The notes beneath the pieces are model-generated. The model worked only from the letters and a program-made list of their open reading frames with translations. It had not been told where the DNA came from and searched no databases. Positions 15,528 through 22,867 of a stretch of DNA of 60,481 nt are shown here, one piece after another (positions within the stretch are counted from its first letter, which is position 1; the number at the start of each line of letters is the position of its first letter). Where the stretch lies: the NCBI GenBank assembly GCA_964477195.1, contig CAYZCX010000007.1, forward strand, positions 1 to 60,481. Direction: 5' to 3'. Position numbers and translations under genes: made by a program. This stretch comes from JALRBM01 sp964477195 (GTDB taxonomy: Bacteria > Patescibacteriota > Saccharimonadia > Saccharimonadales > Saccharimonadaceae).

Positions 15528-16580
15528 ATGGCAAAAAAACAGACAAAACACATGAATTTCTTCTCTCGTCACAAGAAACTCCTTTGGTTTATAGGAACGC
15601 CTCTTGTCATTATCATCGTCATTATGCTTGCTTTCAAAGTAAGCCCGTGGCCAGGAGCCTTGGTAATCAGAGCGGTATTTGACTCGGACAGTGCAAAGTC
15701 AAAACAAGCTCTCGACAAGCACGCACCAAGCCAGCCGATTACCCAGCTTGCAAATCAACAGTATGATCCACAGAACAAGAACCTACTACTTGATGTGTAT
15801 TTTCCCTCAAATCTAGAAAACACGAAGACTGAATTACCGGTTATTGTGTGGACTCACGGAGGTGCCTGGATTTCTGGCAGTAAGGACGATCGTTCGGCTT
15901 ATTTCAAATTACTTGCTGCTGCAGGATTTACCGTCATAGCTCCTAACTATACAATTGCACCCGAAGCAACCTATCCAACGCCCCTCAAAGAGCTAAATAC
16001 GATGTATGCCTATCTTCAGACAAATCACGAGCGCTTCCATGCCAATGACAAGAGTATCTTTCTAGCAGGTGATTCAGCGGGATCTCAAATTTCAAGCCAA
16101 ATGGCGGCGATCGTCACAAACCCCTCCTACGCAGCAGAAGTAGGAATCACTCCAAATCTTACACCTTCTGCCCTCAAGGGTGTAGTATTGTTTTGCGGCA
16201 TATATAAGATGCACGGGCTTGTTCAGCCGACCCCTGAACTCCCAAAGATCATAGGATGGGGAGATGATGTCGCGGTGTGGGCATATTCGGGTACAAAGGA
16301 CTTTTCGGCGCCAGTCATACGACAGATGTCGCCGTATTATCATGTGACAAGTAATTTTCCGCCAACCTTTATAAGTGGAGGTAACGCCGACCCACTCACA
16401 AATGACCAGTCCAAGCCATTTGCAACAGTCTTGCAAGATATGAAAGTACCCGTGGTAACATCATTCTTTTCCGATGATCATCAGCCCAAACTCCCTCACG
16501 AATATCAATTTAATCTCGATAACCAAGACGGTGAAGACGCCCTAAGCAAAATGATTGAATTTGTTAACGCCCATCAATAG
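15528..16580 (+). CDS. Membrane-anchored alpha/beta-hydrolase (HSL/BD-FAE-like esterase)
   Basis: This 350-residue protein has an N-terminal membrane anchor (LLWFIGTPLVIIIVIMLAF), so its catalytic domain probably faces outside. The oxyanion motif VWTHGGAWISG near residue 120 and nucleophile elbow FLAGDSAGSQIS near residue 185 place it in the hormone-sensitive-lipase esterase group. An Asp/His pair late in the chain (SGGNADPLTND and FSDDHQPKLPHEY) completes the triad. It would cleave small esters. I chose the ATG at 15528, nine bases after AGCAGG. The open frame continues upstream into the tRNA, which cannot be coding. An internal TM-proximal basic N-terminus orients it inside-in. Confidence 0.85.
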   Translation: MAKKQTKHMNFFSRHKKLLWFIGTPLVIIIVIMLAFKVSPWPGALVIRAVFDSDSAKSKQALDKHAPSQPITQLANQQYDPQNKNLLLDVYFPSNLENTKTELPVIVWTHGGAWISGSKDDRSAYFKLLAAAGFTVIAPNYTIAPEATYPTPLKELNTMYAYLQTNHERFHANDKSIFLAGDSAGSQISSQMAAIVTNPSYAAEVGITPNLTPSALKGVVLFCGIYKMHGLVQPTPELPKIIGWGDDVAVWAYSGTKDFSAPVIRQMSPYYHVTSNFPPTFISGGNADPLTNDQSKPFATVLQDMKVPVVTSFFSDDHQPKLPHEYQFNLDNQDGEDALSKMIEFVNAHQ

Positions 16581-16657
16581 CCATCGAGCAATCTTCAAAA
16601 TACAATAAATTATTGTATAATATATACTGTCAGCGGACAAACTAAGGAGTGATCGCC

Positions 16658-17059
16658 TTGCGAAAAGGGTTACGGATTTTGCTGCCTTCGTTGGCAGCAG
16701 CTCTGTTGCTTTCGGGCTGCGCCAACTACGATCCCGGTGATCCAATCGACAGTGAGACGGGAAAAGCTGCGACCGTCGTGGTTTATCAGGGACACGACCT
16801 GTTCTGTCTTGAGCAAGAGTTGACTCGTAGTATCGAAGCCTACGCCTATACCTGCGATTTCGCGGCGTTCTACAACCAGTCGCCAACGACTGGATCCAAG
16901 CTGCCCGTTGCAAAATTGGGGCTCACGACGATGCCCTACAGAGGGAGATTGTTGTACTGTTTTCAGTTTAAGGTTTCTCCCGATTCCGACGGTTTTACCT
17001 GTGACTACGAGCGATTCTACCGCGAAAACAAGGACGTAGACCTACCATTACCCAGCTGA
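16658..17059 (+). CDS. Small predicted lipoprotein (cassette gene)
   Basis: The 133-residue product begins MRKGLRILLPSLAAALLLSG and then Cys, a classic lipoprotein signal peptide with lipobox LLSGC; the mature part would be membrane-tethered outside the cell. Two repeated stretches, VVYQGHDLFCLEQELTRSIE and LTTMPYRGRLLYCFQFKVSP, are each followed by YTCDFAAFYN or FTCDYERFYR. This suggests an internal duplication with four cysteines that could form disulfides. I chose the TTG at 16658, nine bases after AAGGAG; the GTG at 16649 is too close. GC-rich codons and a terminator after the stop match the cassette style. Confidence 0.75.
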   Translation: MRKGLRILLPSLAAALLLSGCANYDPGDPIDSETGKAATVVVYQGHDLFCLEQELTRSIEAYAYTCDFAAFYNQSPTTGSKLPVAKLGLTTMPYRGRLLYCFQFKVSPDSDGFTCDYERFYRENKDVDLPLPS

Positions 17060-17077
17060 CACACTAAGCCCCGCCAC

Positions 17078-17130
17078 AAGAAGCCCGTCTGAATACCAGA
17101 CCCTCGCTTCTTGCAGGCGGGCTTCTTTCA
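17078..17130 (+). terminator. Terminator of the lipoprotein gene
   Basis: AAGAAGCCCG pairs with CGGGCTTCTT around an internal region. The GCCCG-type stem closely resembles those at 5231-5279 and 38757-38804. Confidence 0.85.
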
Positions 17131-17151
17131 TAAATAGGTATTAACAGAGTA

Positions 17152-17180
17152 TTGACATAAGCACTACTTTATGATTATAT
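17152..17180 (+). promoter_or_regulatory. Promoter of the J-domain-like gene
   Basis: TTGACA, a 17-base spacer and TTATAT end nine bases before the ATG at 17190, so the message would be almost leaderless. Confidence 0.65.
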
Positions 17181-17189
17181 TAATACAAG

Positions 17190-18311
17190 ATGCGCACGCA
17201 TGAAAATATAAACACCTATCCTAAAAATGAACCCTGGCATAACACCCAGGAATATGAGACGAATCCCCAGTCTGATGTCTTACGTCAATCTTTACTTGCG
17301 ACCGAAAAGCAGGGAGATTTTGTTATTCCTGCAAATACAATTATGGTTGAAATGAATAGTAATACCATCAAACCCGATTCGTTTACCGGGCTTTCCGAAT
17401 TAGCGAGTAAGTTGCAAGATGAGACGCCTCGTCATGAAACAGACCTCCACGAACGTGGTTATGGAAAAATCGAAGCAGGCAATACGATGTCTTCTGTTGA
17501 TACGAATGTCCGTCATGACATAAATAAAGACGAGCTCAGCTCAAACATTACACTCCTCTACGATGGCCAGGTAGCAGAGGGTGACTCTCAGACACGGGTC
17601 CCATCAGCCGTATTGGTTCACGAGAAACTCTCAGACCTGCAGATCGAAGAATTGCGCGCCAAGCTTCCTGAAGGGGTGCCTCTTATTGACGGAAAAACTA
17701 ATACGCTTTTGGATGAAGTAGGAAAGGCGGAACGTGAAAAAGGGCGAGATAAAATTCGCTCGGCTCGCGATATAGGTGCCTTTGTTATCCATGGCTTTGG
17801 TCAGTACGATACTATTCGTATGCAAAAAGCTATGGGTAGTTTAGATGATATACAGCCTATGGATTGGAATACCTATCTTCACGAGGTTAATGAGACAGAG
17901 GGGTATGGTGGTGGCTTTGACGATAATAGTAAAAGTCGCCAAACAAAAACTTCCTCAGATATGCCGCCTACTTCTGGTATCCCTGAGAGCCCAGAAGTTC
18001 AAGCGCACGCCAAGCAAGAGATTCGTACTCAGGTAGAGATAGATGCCTACAAAGAAAACGATACTCGCAACGTAAAAAAGGCGAAGGAGACGATTGTAAA
18101 TACCGCTGAAGCATTATACGGGCCTAATCCGGGAGCTCTAACTACAGAGCAGATTGATAAAGTAGAGCGAAAAGTGCAGTCAAAACTTCACCCTGACCGA
18201 GGCTATGAGGCGGGTGGTGACTCAGGGGCGTTTAAAGAAGCGGGGGTGATTTTGCGAGAAGTCCGTAAAACAGCATCGGCGCCCGAGTCTTCACCATCTC
18301 AAGGCGAATAG
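17190..18311 (+). CDS. Unknown protein with C-terminal J-domain-like segment
   Basis: This 373-residue hydrophilic protein has no signal peptide. The only recognisable part is the end: from about residue 300 a helix (TAEALYGPNPGAL), then QIDKVERKVQSKLHPDRGYE and GAFKEAGVILREVRKTA. The His-Pro-Asp tripeptide between two helices is the hallmark of DnaJ J-domains, which stimulate DnaK. The helix I sequence is weak, so it may be divergent. The rest is Asp/Glu/Thr-rich and likely partly disordered. It is monocistronic with a hairpin after the stop. Confidence 0.65.
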   Translation: MRTHENINTYPKNEPWHNTQEYETNPQSDVLRQSLLATEKQGDFVIPANTIMVEMNSNTIKPDSFTGLSELASKLQDETPRHETDLHERGYGKIEAGNTMSSVDTNVRHDINKDELSSNITLLYDGQVAEGDSQTRVPSAVLVHEKLSDLQIEELRAKLPEGVPLIDGKTNTLLDEVGKAEREKGRDKIRSARDIGAFVIHGFGQYDTIRMQKAMGSLDDIQPMDWNTYLHEVNETEGYGGGFDDNSKSRQTKTSSDMPPTSGIPESPEVQAHAKQEIRTQVEIDAYKENDTRNVKKAKETIVNTAEALYGPNPGALTTEQIDKVERKVQSKLHPDRGYEAGGDSGAFKEAGVILREVRKTASAPESSPSQGE

Positions 18312-18347
18312 CGCTATATATAGTGTTGTAAATAACAAACGAGCGCT

Positions 18348-18377
18348 AAAAATACTCCGAAAGGAGTTATTTTTTAC
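18348..18377 (+). terminator. Terminator after the J-domain-like gene
   Basis: ACTCC pairs with GGAGT around GAAA, with flanking A-run and T-run (AAAATA... TTATTTTTT). Confidence 0.75.
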
Positions 18378-18421
18378 TATACCTGCTTGTGGTAATAAAA
18401 ACACTGCAAAAAGTCTTGCAA

Positions 18422-18469
18422 ACCATACATGTAGGGCCTATAGTCATATTCAGACACTACATATGTAGT
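18422..18469 (+). promoter_or_regulatory. NrdR-box-like palindromes and structured leader before nrdA
   Basis: Two related palindromes, ACCATACATGTAGGGC (18422-18437) and ACACTACATATGTAGT (18454-18469), have centres 33 bases apart, three helical turns. Paired boxes of this sort upstream of ribonucleotide reductase genes are the target of the repressor NrdR, but the match to its consensus is loose. The following 120 bases up to 18591 are an untranslated leader containing TTGCAAGGAGGGTATC and TTGCACCCTG, which can partly pair. No known riboswitch was recognised. Confidence 0.45.
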
Positions 18470-18591
18470 AGTTCAACAAAAACACACATTTTGCAAGGAG
18501 GGTATCGGCTCACAGCTACGGCGGTATTTTTCTTGCACCCTGAAGAGAGACGGGGGTGAGGGTAACATAAAGTAGCATAGAGGGTATAACA

Positions 18592-20991
18592 ATGAGCGAA
18601 ATTCATGTGGTGAAACGCGATGGCACTCGCGAGCCATTTGACGCCAACAAAATCAATTTGGCGCTGGTGGAGGCAACCGAAGGACTGCCTGACCAGATTA
18701 GTAAGGTCGTGCAGGTCGCAACCGAACTCCAGCTGACATTATTCGACGGCATCACTAGCGAACAACTGGATGAGGCGGTTATTCATACGGCGCTTCAAAA
18801 TGTCAAAGACGATCCGGACTTTGATAAGATTGCTGCACGTTTACTACTAAAAAACGTCTACAAGAACATCCTTGGTAAATATGCAAACGAGGTTGAACTG
18901 AAGAAGCTTCATGAAGAAAAATTCCCCGAATATATCAAGCAGGGTATTGCTGATGGTCTTCTTGACCAGCGTATGAGCAGCAAAGTATTTGATATGAAGA
19001 AACTCGTTAAAGCACTCGACCCGACGCGAGATCAGCTGAGCAAATATCTTGGTGTTGTGACAAACAAAAACCGTTATGCGCTTCGTAAACAAAGCGGTGC
19101 GCCTATCGAAGTTCCTCAGTTTACCCATATGCGTATCGCAATGGGGCTGAGCTTTAACGAGGAAAACCCTACTGAAGCAGCAATCGATTTCTATCGTCAT
19201 ATGAGTAACCTCGACTATGTTCCCGGTGGCTCAACGCGCGTTAATGCCGGCGGTTCGTTCCCGCAGTTATCGAATTGCTTCCTTCTCGAAGTTCAAGATG
19301 ATATGGAATCAATCGCCAAAGGTGTCCGCGATGTGATGTGGATTGCCAAAGGGACGGGCGGCATCGGTATTAGTCTGAATAAGCTTCGTGCTGCCGGTAG
19401 TCCGGTCAAAACGACCAATACTGAGTCAACTGGTCCAATTCCATTCATGAAAATGATCGATACGGCACTCTTTGCCGTCAGTCGTAAGGGCAAAAAAGCC
19501 GGGGCGGCGGCACTTTATATGGAAAATTGGCACCTGAATTTTCCACAATTTCTTGATCTCAAACAAAACTCTGGTGATCCGTACTTGCGGACTCGTCTGG
19601 CTAATACGGCGGTGTTTATTAGCGATGAATTCATGAAGCGTGTGTCCAAAGACCAAGATTGGTATATGTTTGACCCGGCCGAAGTTGCTGACCTTCCTGA
19701 GTTGTACGGTGAAGCATTCAGCAAGCGGTATGCTGAATACATAAAAATGGCCGAAAAAGGACAGATGCGTGAATTTCACAAAACAAAAGCACGCGAGCAA
19801 TTCCGTCAGATTTTGATTACACTTCAGGCAACAAGCCATCCATGGCTCACCTGGAAGGATACGATTAATGTTCGTGCACTAAACAACAACACGAGCACGA
19901 TTCATCTTTCAAACCTCTGTACAGAAATTACTCTCCCGCAGGATAAAGACAACACCGCTGTATGTAACCTCGTAAGTATCAATCTTTCGGCGCATCTCCG
20001 CGAAGACAAGACGTGGGACTGGGACCGTCTCGCCAGCAGTACTCGCAGTGCGATTCGTCAGCTTGATAACCTGTGTGATATCACGAATACACCAATTCCT
20101 GAGGCGATGAATTCAAATCTGCAGAACCGTGCCCTAGGACTCGGAATGATGGGCTTTACCGATGTGACCGAAAAGCTTGGCTATAGTTATGAGTCAGAAC
20201 AAGCTTACGATCTCATGGATCAATTGGCTGAATTTGTGAGTTATCATGCAATCGATGAGTCTGCCGAAATGTCAAAGACTCGCGGTACCTATCCTACATT
20301 TAAGGGAAGCGGTTGGAGTAAGGGAATTCTTCCTATCGACACGCTTGATGAACTAGCTCAGGACCGCAAGGTAAAAGTCGACGTCAATCGTAAGACTCGT
20401 CTGGACTGGGAAAGTCTTCGCAAAAAGGTCAAAAAAGGCATGCGAAACGCGACGCTTATGGCAATTGCACCGACGGCAAATATTGCACACATTGCCGGGA
20501 CAACTCCTGGGGTTGACCCACAATTTGCTCAGATTTTCTCACGCGCAACGCTGAATGGTAAATTCCTCGAGGTGAATGTTAACCTCGTCAACGATCTCAA
20601 AGCGCTTGGTATCTGGGATGACGTCAAAGAAGATGTACTCCGTCTGCAGGGCGATGTTCAGCAGATCGAGGCAATACCACAGCGAATAAAAGATGTATAC
20701 AAGACCAGTTTCCAGCTCAGTCCGTACGCTTTTATCGAAGTCGCAGCCCGGGCGCAAAAATGGGTTGACCAGGCTATTTCGCGCAATATGTATCTTGAAA
20801 CACGCGACATTGATGAATATGTCGACATTTACAGTACAGCCTGGAAGAAAGGCCTTAAGACGACATACTATCTGCATGTGAAGCCACGACATCAGGCAGA
20901 ACAGAGCACCGTAAAAGTAAACAAAGCTGAATCACTCGGCGGACCACGACGGGCCGGATTCGGATTCGCTAAAGCTAAGCAAACAGTATAA
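18592..20991 (+). CDS. nrdA: Class I ribonucleoside-diphosphate reductase, alpha (catalytic) subunit lacking its redox tail
   Basis: This 799-residue enzyme reduces NDPs to dNDPs. Residues 1-95 are an ATP-cone (VVKRDGTREPFDANKINLAL), giving dATP/ATP overall activity control. The active site shows FPQLSNCFLLEV (first redox Cys near residue 229), NLCTEITLP (Asn-x-Cys-x-Glu, radical Cys near 442) and AVCNLVSINLS (second redox Cys near 460). The chain ends GGPRRAGFGFAKAKQTV with no cysteine pair. Class I alpha chains normally finish with a swinging CxxC or CxxxxC that re-reduces the active site. That pair appears on the separate 59-residue protein encoded next. Confidence 0.96.
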   Translation: MSEIHVVKRDGTREPFDANKINLALVEATEGLPDQISKVVQVATELQLTLFDGITSEQLDEAVIHTALQNVKDDPDFDKIAARLLLKNVYKNILGKYANEVELKKLHEEKFPEYIKQGIADGLLDQRMSSKVFDMKKLVKALDPTRDQLSKYLGVVTNKNRYALRKQSGAPIEVPQFTHMRIAMGLSFNEENPTEAAIDFYRHMSNLDYVPGGSTRVNAGGSFPQLSNCFLLEVQDDMESIAKGVRDVMWIAKGTGGIGISLNKLRAAGSPVKTTNTESTGPIPFMKMIDTALFAVSRKGKKAGAAALYMENWHLNFPQFLDLKQNSGDPYLRTRLANTAVFISDEFMKRVSKDQDWYMFDPAEVADLPELYGEAFSKRYAEYIKMAEKGQMREFHKTKAREQFRQILITLQATSHPWLTWKDTINVRALNNNTSTIHLSNLCTEITLPQDKDNTAVCNLVSINLSAHLREDKTWDWDRLASSTRSAIRQLDNLCDITNTPIPEAMNSNLQNRALGLGMMGFTDVTEKLGYSYESEQAYDLMDQLAEFVSYHAIDESAEMSKTRGTYPTFKGSGWSKGILPIDTLDELAQDRKVKVDVNRKTRLDWESLRKKVKKGMRNATLMAIAPTANIAHIAGTTPGVDPQFAQIFSRATLNGKFLEVNVNLVNDLKALGIWDDVKEDVLRLQGDVQQIEAIPQRIKDVYKTSFQLSPYAFIEVAARAQKWVDQAISRNMYLETRDIDEYVDIYSTAWKKGLKTTYYLHVKPRHQAEQSTVKVNKAESLGGPRRAGFGFAKAKQTV

Positions 20992-21005
20992 GGGGGGATA
21001 AAAAA

Positions 21006-21185
21006 ATGGGTATGAACGCTAGTACAATCATCAACGACGATATGACACTAGAGGAAAAATTAGCAGCAATTGATCTTGCAATGAAAAACGCTCAAGATCA
21101 AGCAAATGACGAAGCAACGAGGAGCGGCGGCATCGCTGCACCACTTGACCCAGCAGATCTGACGATGTGTGAAGGTTGTCAGTAA
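21006..21185 (+). CDS. 59-residue CxxC protein: probable detached redox tail of ribonucleotide reductase
   Basis: The frame starts MGMNASTIINDDMTLEEKLA, continues as a helix-rich linker (AIDLAMKNAQDQANDEATRS) and ends LDPADLTMCEGCQ. AAGGGGGGAT upstream is a strong ribosome binding site and the gene sits 14 bases after nrdA and 21 before nrdB. A C-terminal Cys-x-x-Cys two residues from the end is exactly what the NrdA of this operon lacks, and resembles the C-terminal CxxC of many class I alpha chains. I infer that it is the swinging redox arm supplied in trans, or a small dedicated redoxin for the reductase. It could also be a metal-binding accessory. It has only these two cysteines. Confidence 0.75.
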   Translation: MGMNASTIINDDMTLEEKLAAIDLAMKNAQDQANDEATRSGGIAAPLDPADLTMCEGCQ

Positions 21186-21206
21186 GAAAGTAGTAAGGAG
21201 GACAGT

Positions 21207-22256
21207 ATGGCAATTTTAGGAACCGGGATCCAGGACGGGCTCTTGCTCAAACCTATTCACTATAAGTGGGCAATGGATCTTTATGATCAGGCTGTTTCAA
21301 ACACGTGGTTTCCAAATGAAATTCAGCTCGGTCAAGACCTCGCGGATTGGAAGAAAATGAGCGATGAGGAACGTCACGCGCTGACATTCCTCATGAGCTA
21401 CTTCAATCCAAACGAGCTTTTGGTCAACAAAGCACTGGCATTTGGCGTGTATCCCTACGTCAACGCTGCCGAGTGTCACCTATACCTCGCGAAGCAAATG
21501 TGGGAAGAGGCGAATCACTGCATGAGTTTTGAGTATGTGCTCGAAACGTTCCCGATTAATCGTGATGAAGCATATGCAGCCCATGTCGAGACTCCGTCGA
21601 TGGCACGAAAAGAAGAGTTTGAGACGAAGTTTATCAAACGCATGACCGAAGACACACTTGATATTACCACGACTGAAGGCAAGAAAGATTTTGTCCGAAA
21701 TCTTGTCGCATACAATATTATTCTTGAAGGAATCTGGTTCTATTCAGGGTTTATGGTGGCGCTTTCGTTCCGTCAGCGAAACTTACTACGTAACTTTGGT
21801 AGTCTTATCGACTGGGTAGTCCGTGATGAGAGTCTTCACCTTAAGTTCGGCATCAATTTGATTTTGACCGTTCTCGAAGAAAACGAAGACCTCCAAACCG
21901 AAGAGTTTGCGGATGAAATCAAGCAGATGATTCTCGACGGCGTCGATATGGAAGAAGCCTACAACAGGGATCTTTTGCCAAATGGCATACTAGGGCTTAA
22001 TAGTGATTACATTAACCAATATGTGAAGTACTTGGCTGATCGTCGTCTTGAAGAGCTTGGCTTCGATGCGCACTACAAGGTAAGCAACCCGGCGAAATGG
22101 ATGGCCGCAGCCAATGATACGCTCGAATTGGTAAACTTCTTTGAAAGTACCAATACAAGTTACGAAGTAAACGCGGGTGGCTCAAGCAAAAAAGAAGGCC
22201 AGAGTCCAAGCGCCGATCGCGACGAAAACGACCCAACTAATAGTATCTTGAAGTAG
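21207..22256 (+). CDS. nrdB: Class I ribonucleotide reductase beta subunit, class Ic-like (Phe at radical Tyr position)
   Basis: This 349-residue ferritin-fold protein supplies the thiyl-generating oxidant to NrdA. Metal ligands are visible: the first is Glu in SYFNPNELLVNKAL, then Glu-x-x-His in MWEEANHCMSFEYV, Glu in ILEGIWFYSGF and Glu-x-x-His in RDESLHLKFG. Four residues after the first His, where class Ia/Ib enzymes have the radical Tyr, there is Phe. Glu as first ligand with Phe at this site matches the class Ic enzymes known from Chlamydia, which use a Mn/Fe centre. AAGGAGGACAGT precedes the ATG. The adjacent Nramp gene fits a manganese demand. Confidence 0.95.
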   Translation: MAILGTGIQDGLLLKPIHYKWAMDLYDQAVSNTWFPNEIQLGQDLADWKKMSDEERHALTFLMSYFNPNELLVNKALAFGVYPYVNAAECHLYLAKQMWEEANHCMSFEYVLETFPINRDEAYAAHVETPSMARKEEFETKFIKRMTEDTLDITTTEGKKDFVRNLVAYNIILEGIWFYSGFMVALSFRQRNLLRNFGSLIDWVVRDESLHLKFGINLILTVLEENEDLQTEEFADEIKQMILDGVDMEEAYNRDLLPNGILGLNSDYINQYVKYLADRRLEELGFDAHYKVSNPAKWMAAANDTLELVNFFESTNTSYEVNAGGSSKKEGQSPSADRDENDPTNSILK

Positions 22257-22267
22257 CAGGGGAAGTT

Positions 22268-22867
22268 ATGAAAACCGAGACCGAGGTAAAGTTCCTGAAT
22301 GTTAATTTCGACGAGCTTCGGGAGCGGTTAAAGGCAGCTGGAGCAGTATTGGAACAACCAATGCGTCTGATGCGCCGCGTTATTATTGAACCGCCCGAGC
22401 TTGAAGAGCGTGATGCGTTTGTGCGGGTCCGTGATGAGGGCGATAAAGTAACCCTCACCTATAAACAATTTCATGATCGCGATGCTATTTCGGGTGTTCA
22501 AGAGCTCGAGGTGGAAGTGAGCGACTTTGATAGTATGGTAGAAATCTTGCGCCTTGCCGGGTTGGAGCACAAATCGTTCCAAGAGTCGCGTCGTGAAACC
22601 TGGCAGCTTGGCGGTGTTGAGGTTGTGCTCGACGAATGGCCATGGCTCGATCCGTACATAGAAATTGAAGGTCCAAGTGAAAAAGACGTAAAGCGGACTG
22701 CAGATATGCTTGGTTTTTCATGGGAACACGCGGTATTTGGCCCCACGACGGCCGCGTATCAGCGTCAATATCCTGACGGAGAGGCTCGACAACTTGTGAA
22801 TATTCCGCGGATTGTATTTGGTGAACCAGTGCCGGATATCATCAGCGGCAAGAAACAAAAGAAATGA
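22268..22867 (+). CDS. CYTH-domain (triphosphate tunnel) protein
   Basis: The 199-residue protein starts KTETEVKFLNVNFDELRERL, with the ExExK motif that defines CYTH domains (class IV adenylate cyclases, thiamine triphosphatases, inorganic triphosphatases). Basic and acidic strand residues follow in pairs (FVRVRDEGDKVTLTYKQFHD, LDEWPWLDPYIEIEGPSE), as in a triphosphate-binding beta tunnel. It probably hydrolyses or cyclises a triphosphate compound in the cytoplasm. It lies 11 bases after nrdB and overlaps mntH by four bases, so it is part of the nrd operon. Its place there may indicate nucleotide handling, which is an inference. Confidence 0.82.
   Translation: MKTETEVKFLNVNFDELRERLKAAGAVLEQPMRLMRRVIIEPPELEERDAFVRVRDEGDKVTLTYKQFHDRDAISGVQELEVEVSDFDSMVEILRLAGLEHKSFQESRRETWQLGGVEVVLDEWPWLDPYIEIEGPSEKDVKRTADMLGFSWEHAVFGPTTAAYQRQYPDGEARQLVNIPRIVFGEPVPDIISGKKQKK

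Noticed and set aside
18470..18591. Cobalamin or other known riboswitch upstream of nrdA
   Set aside because: I could not identify a B12-box or another known riboswitch core. The leader has some complementarity but no recognised class.
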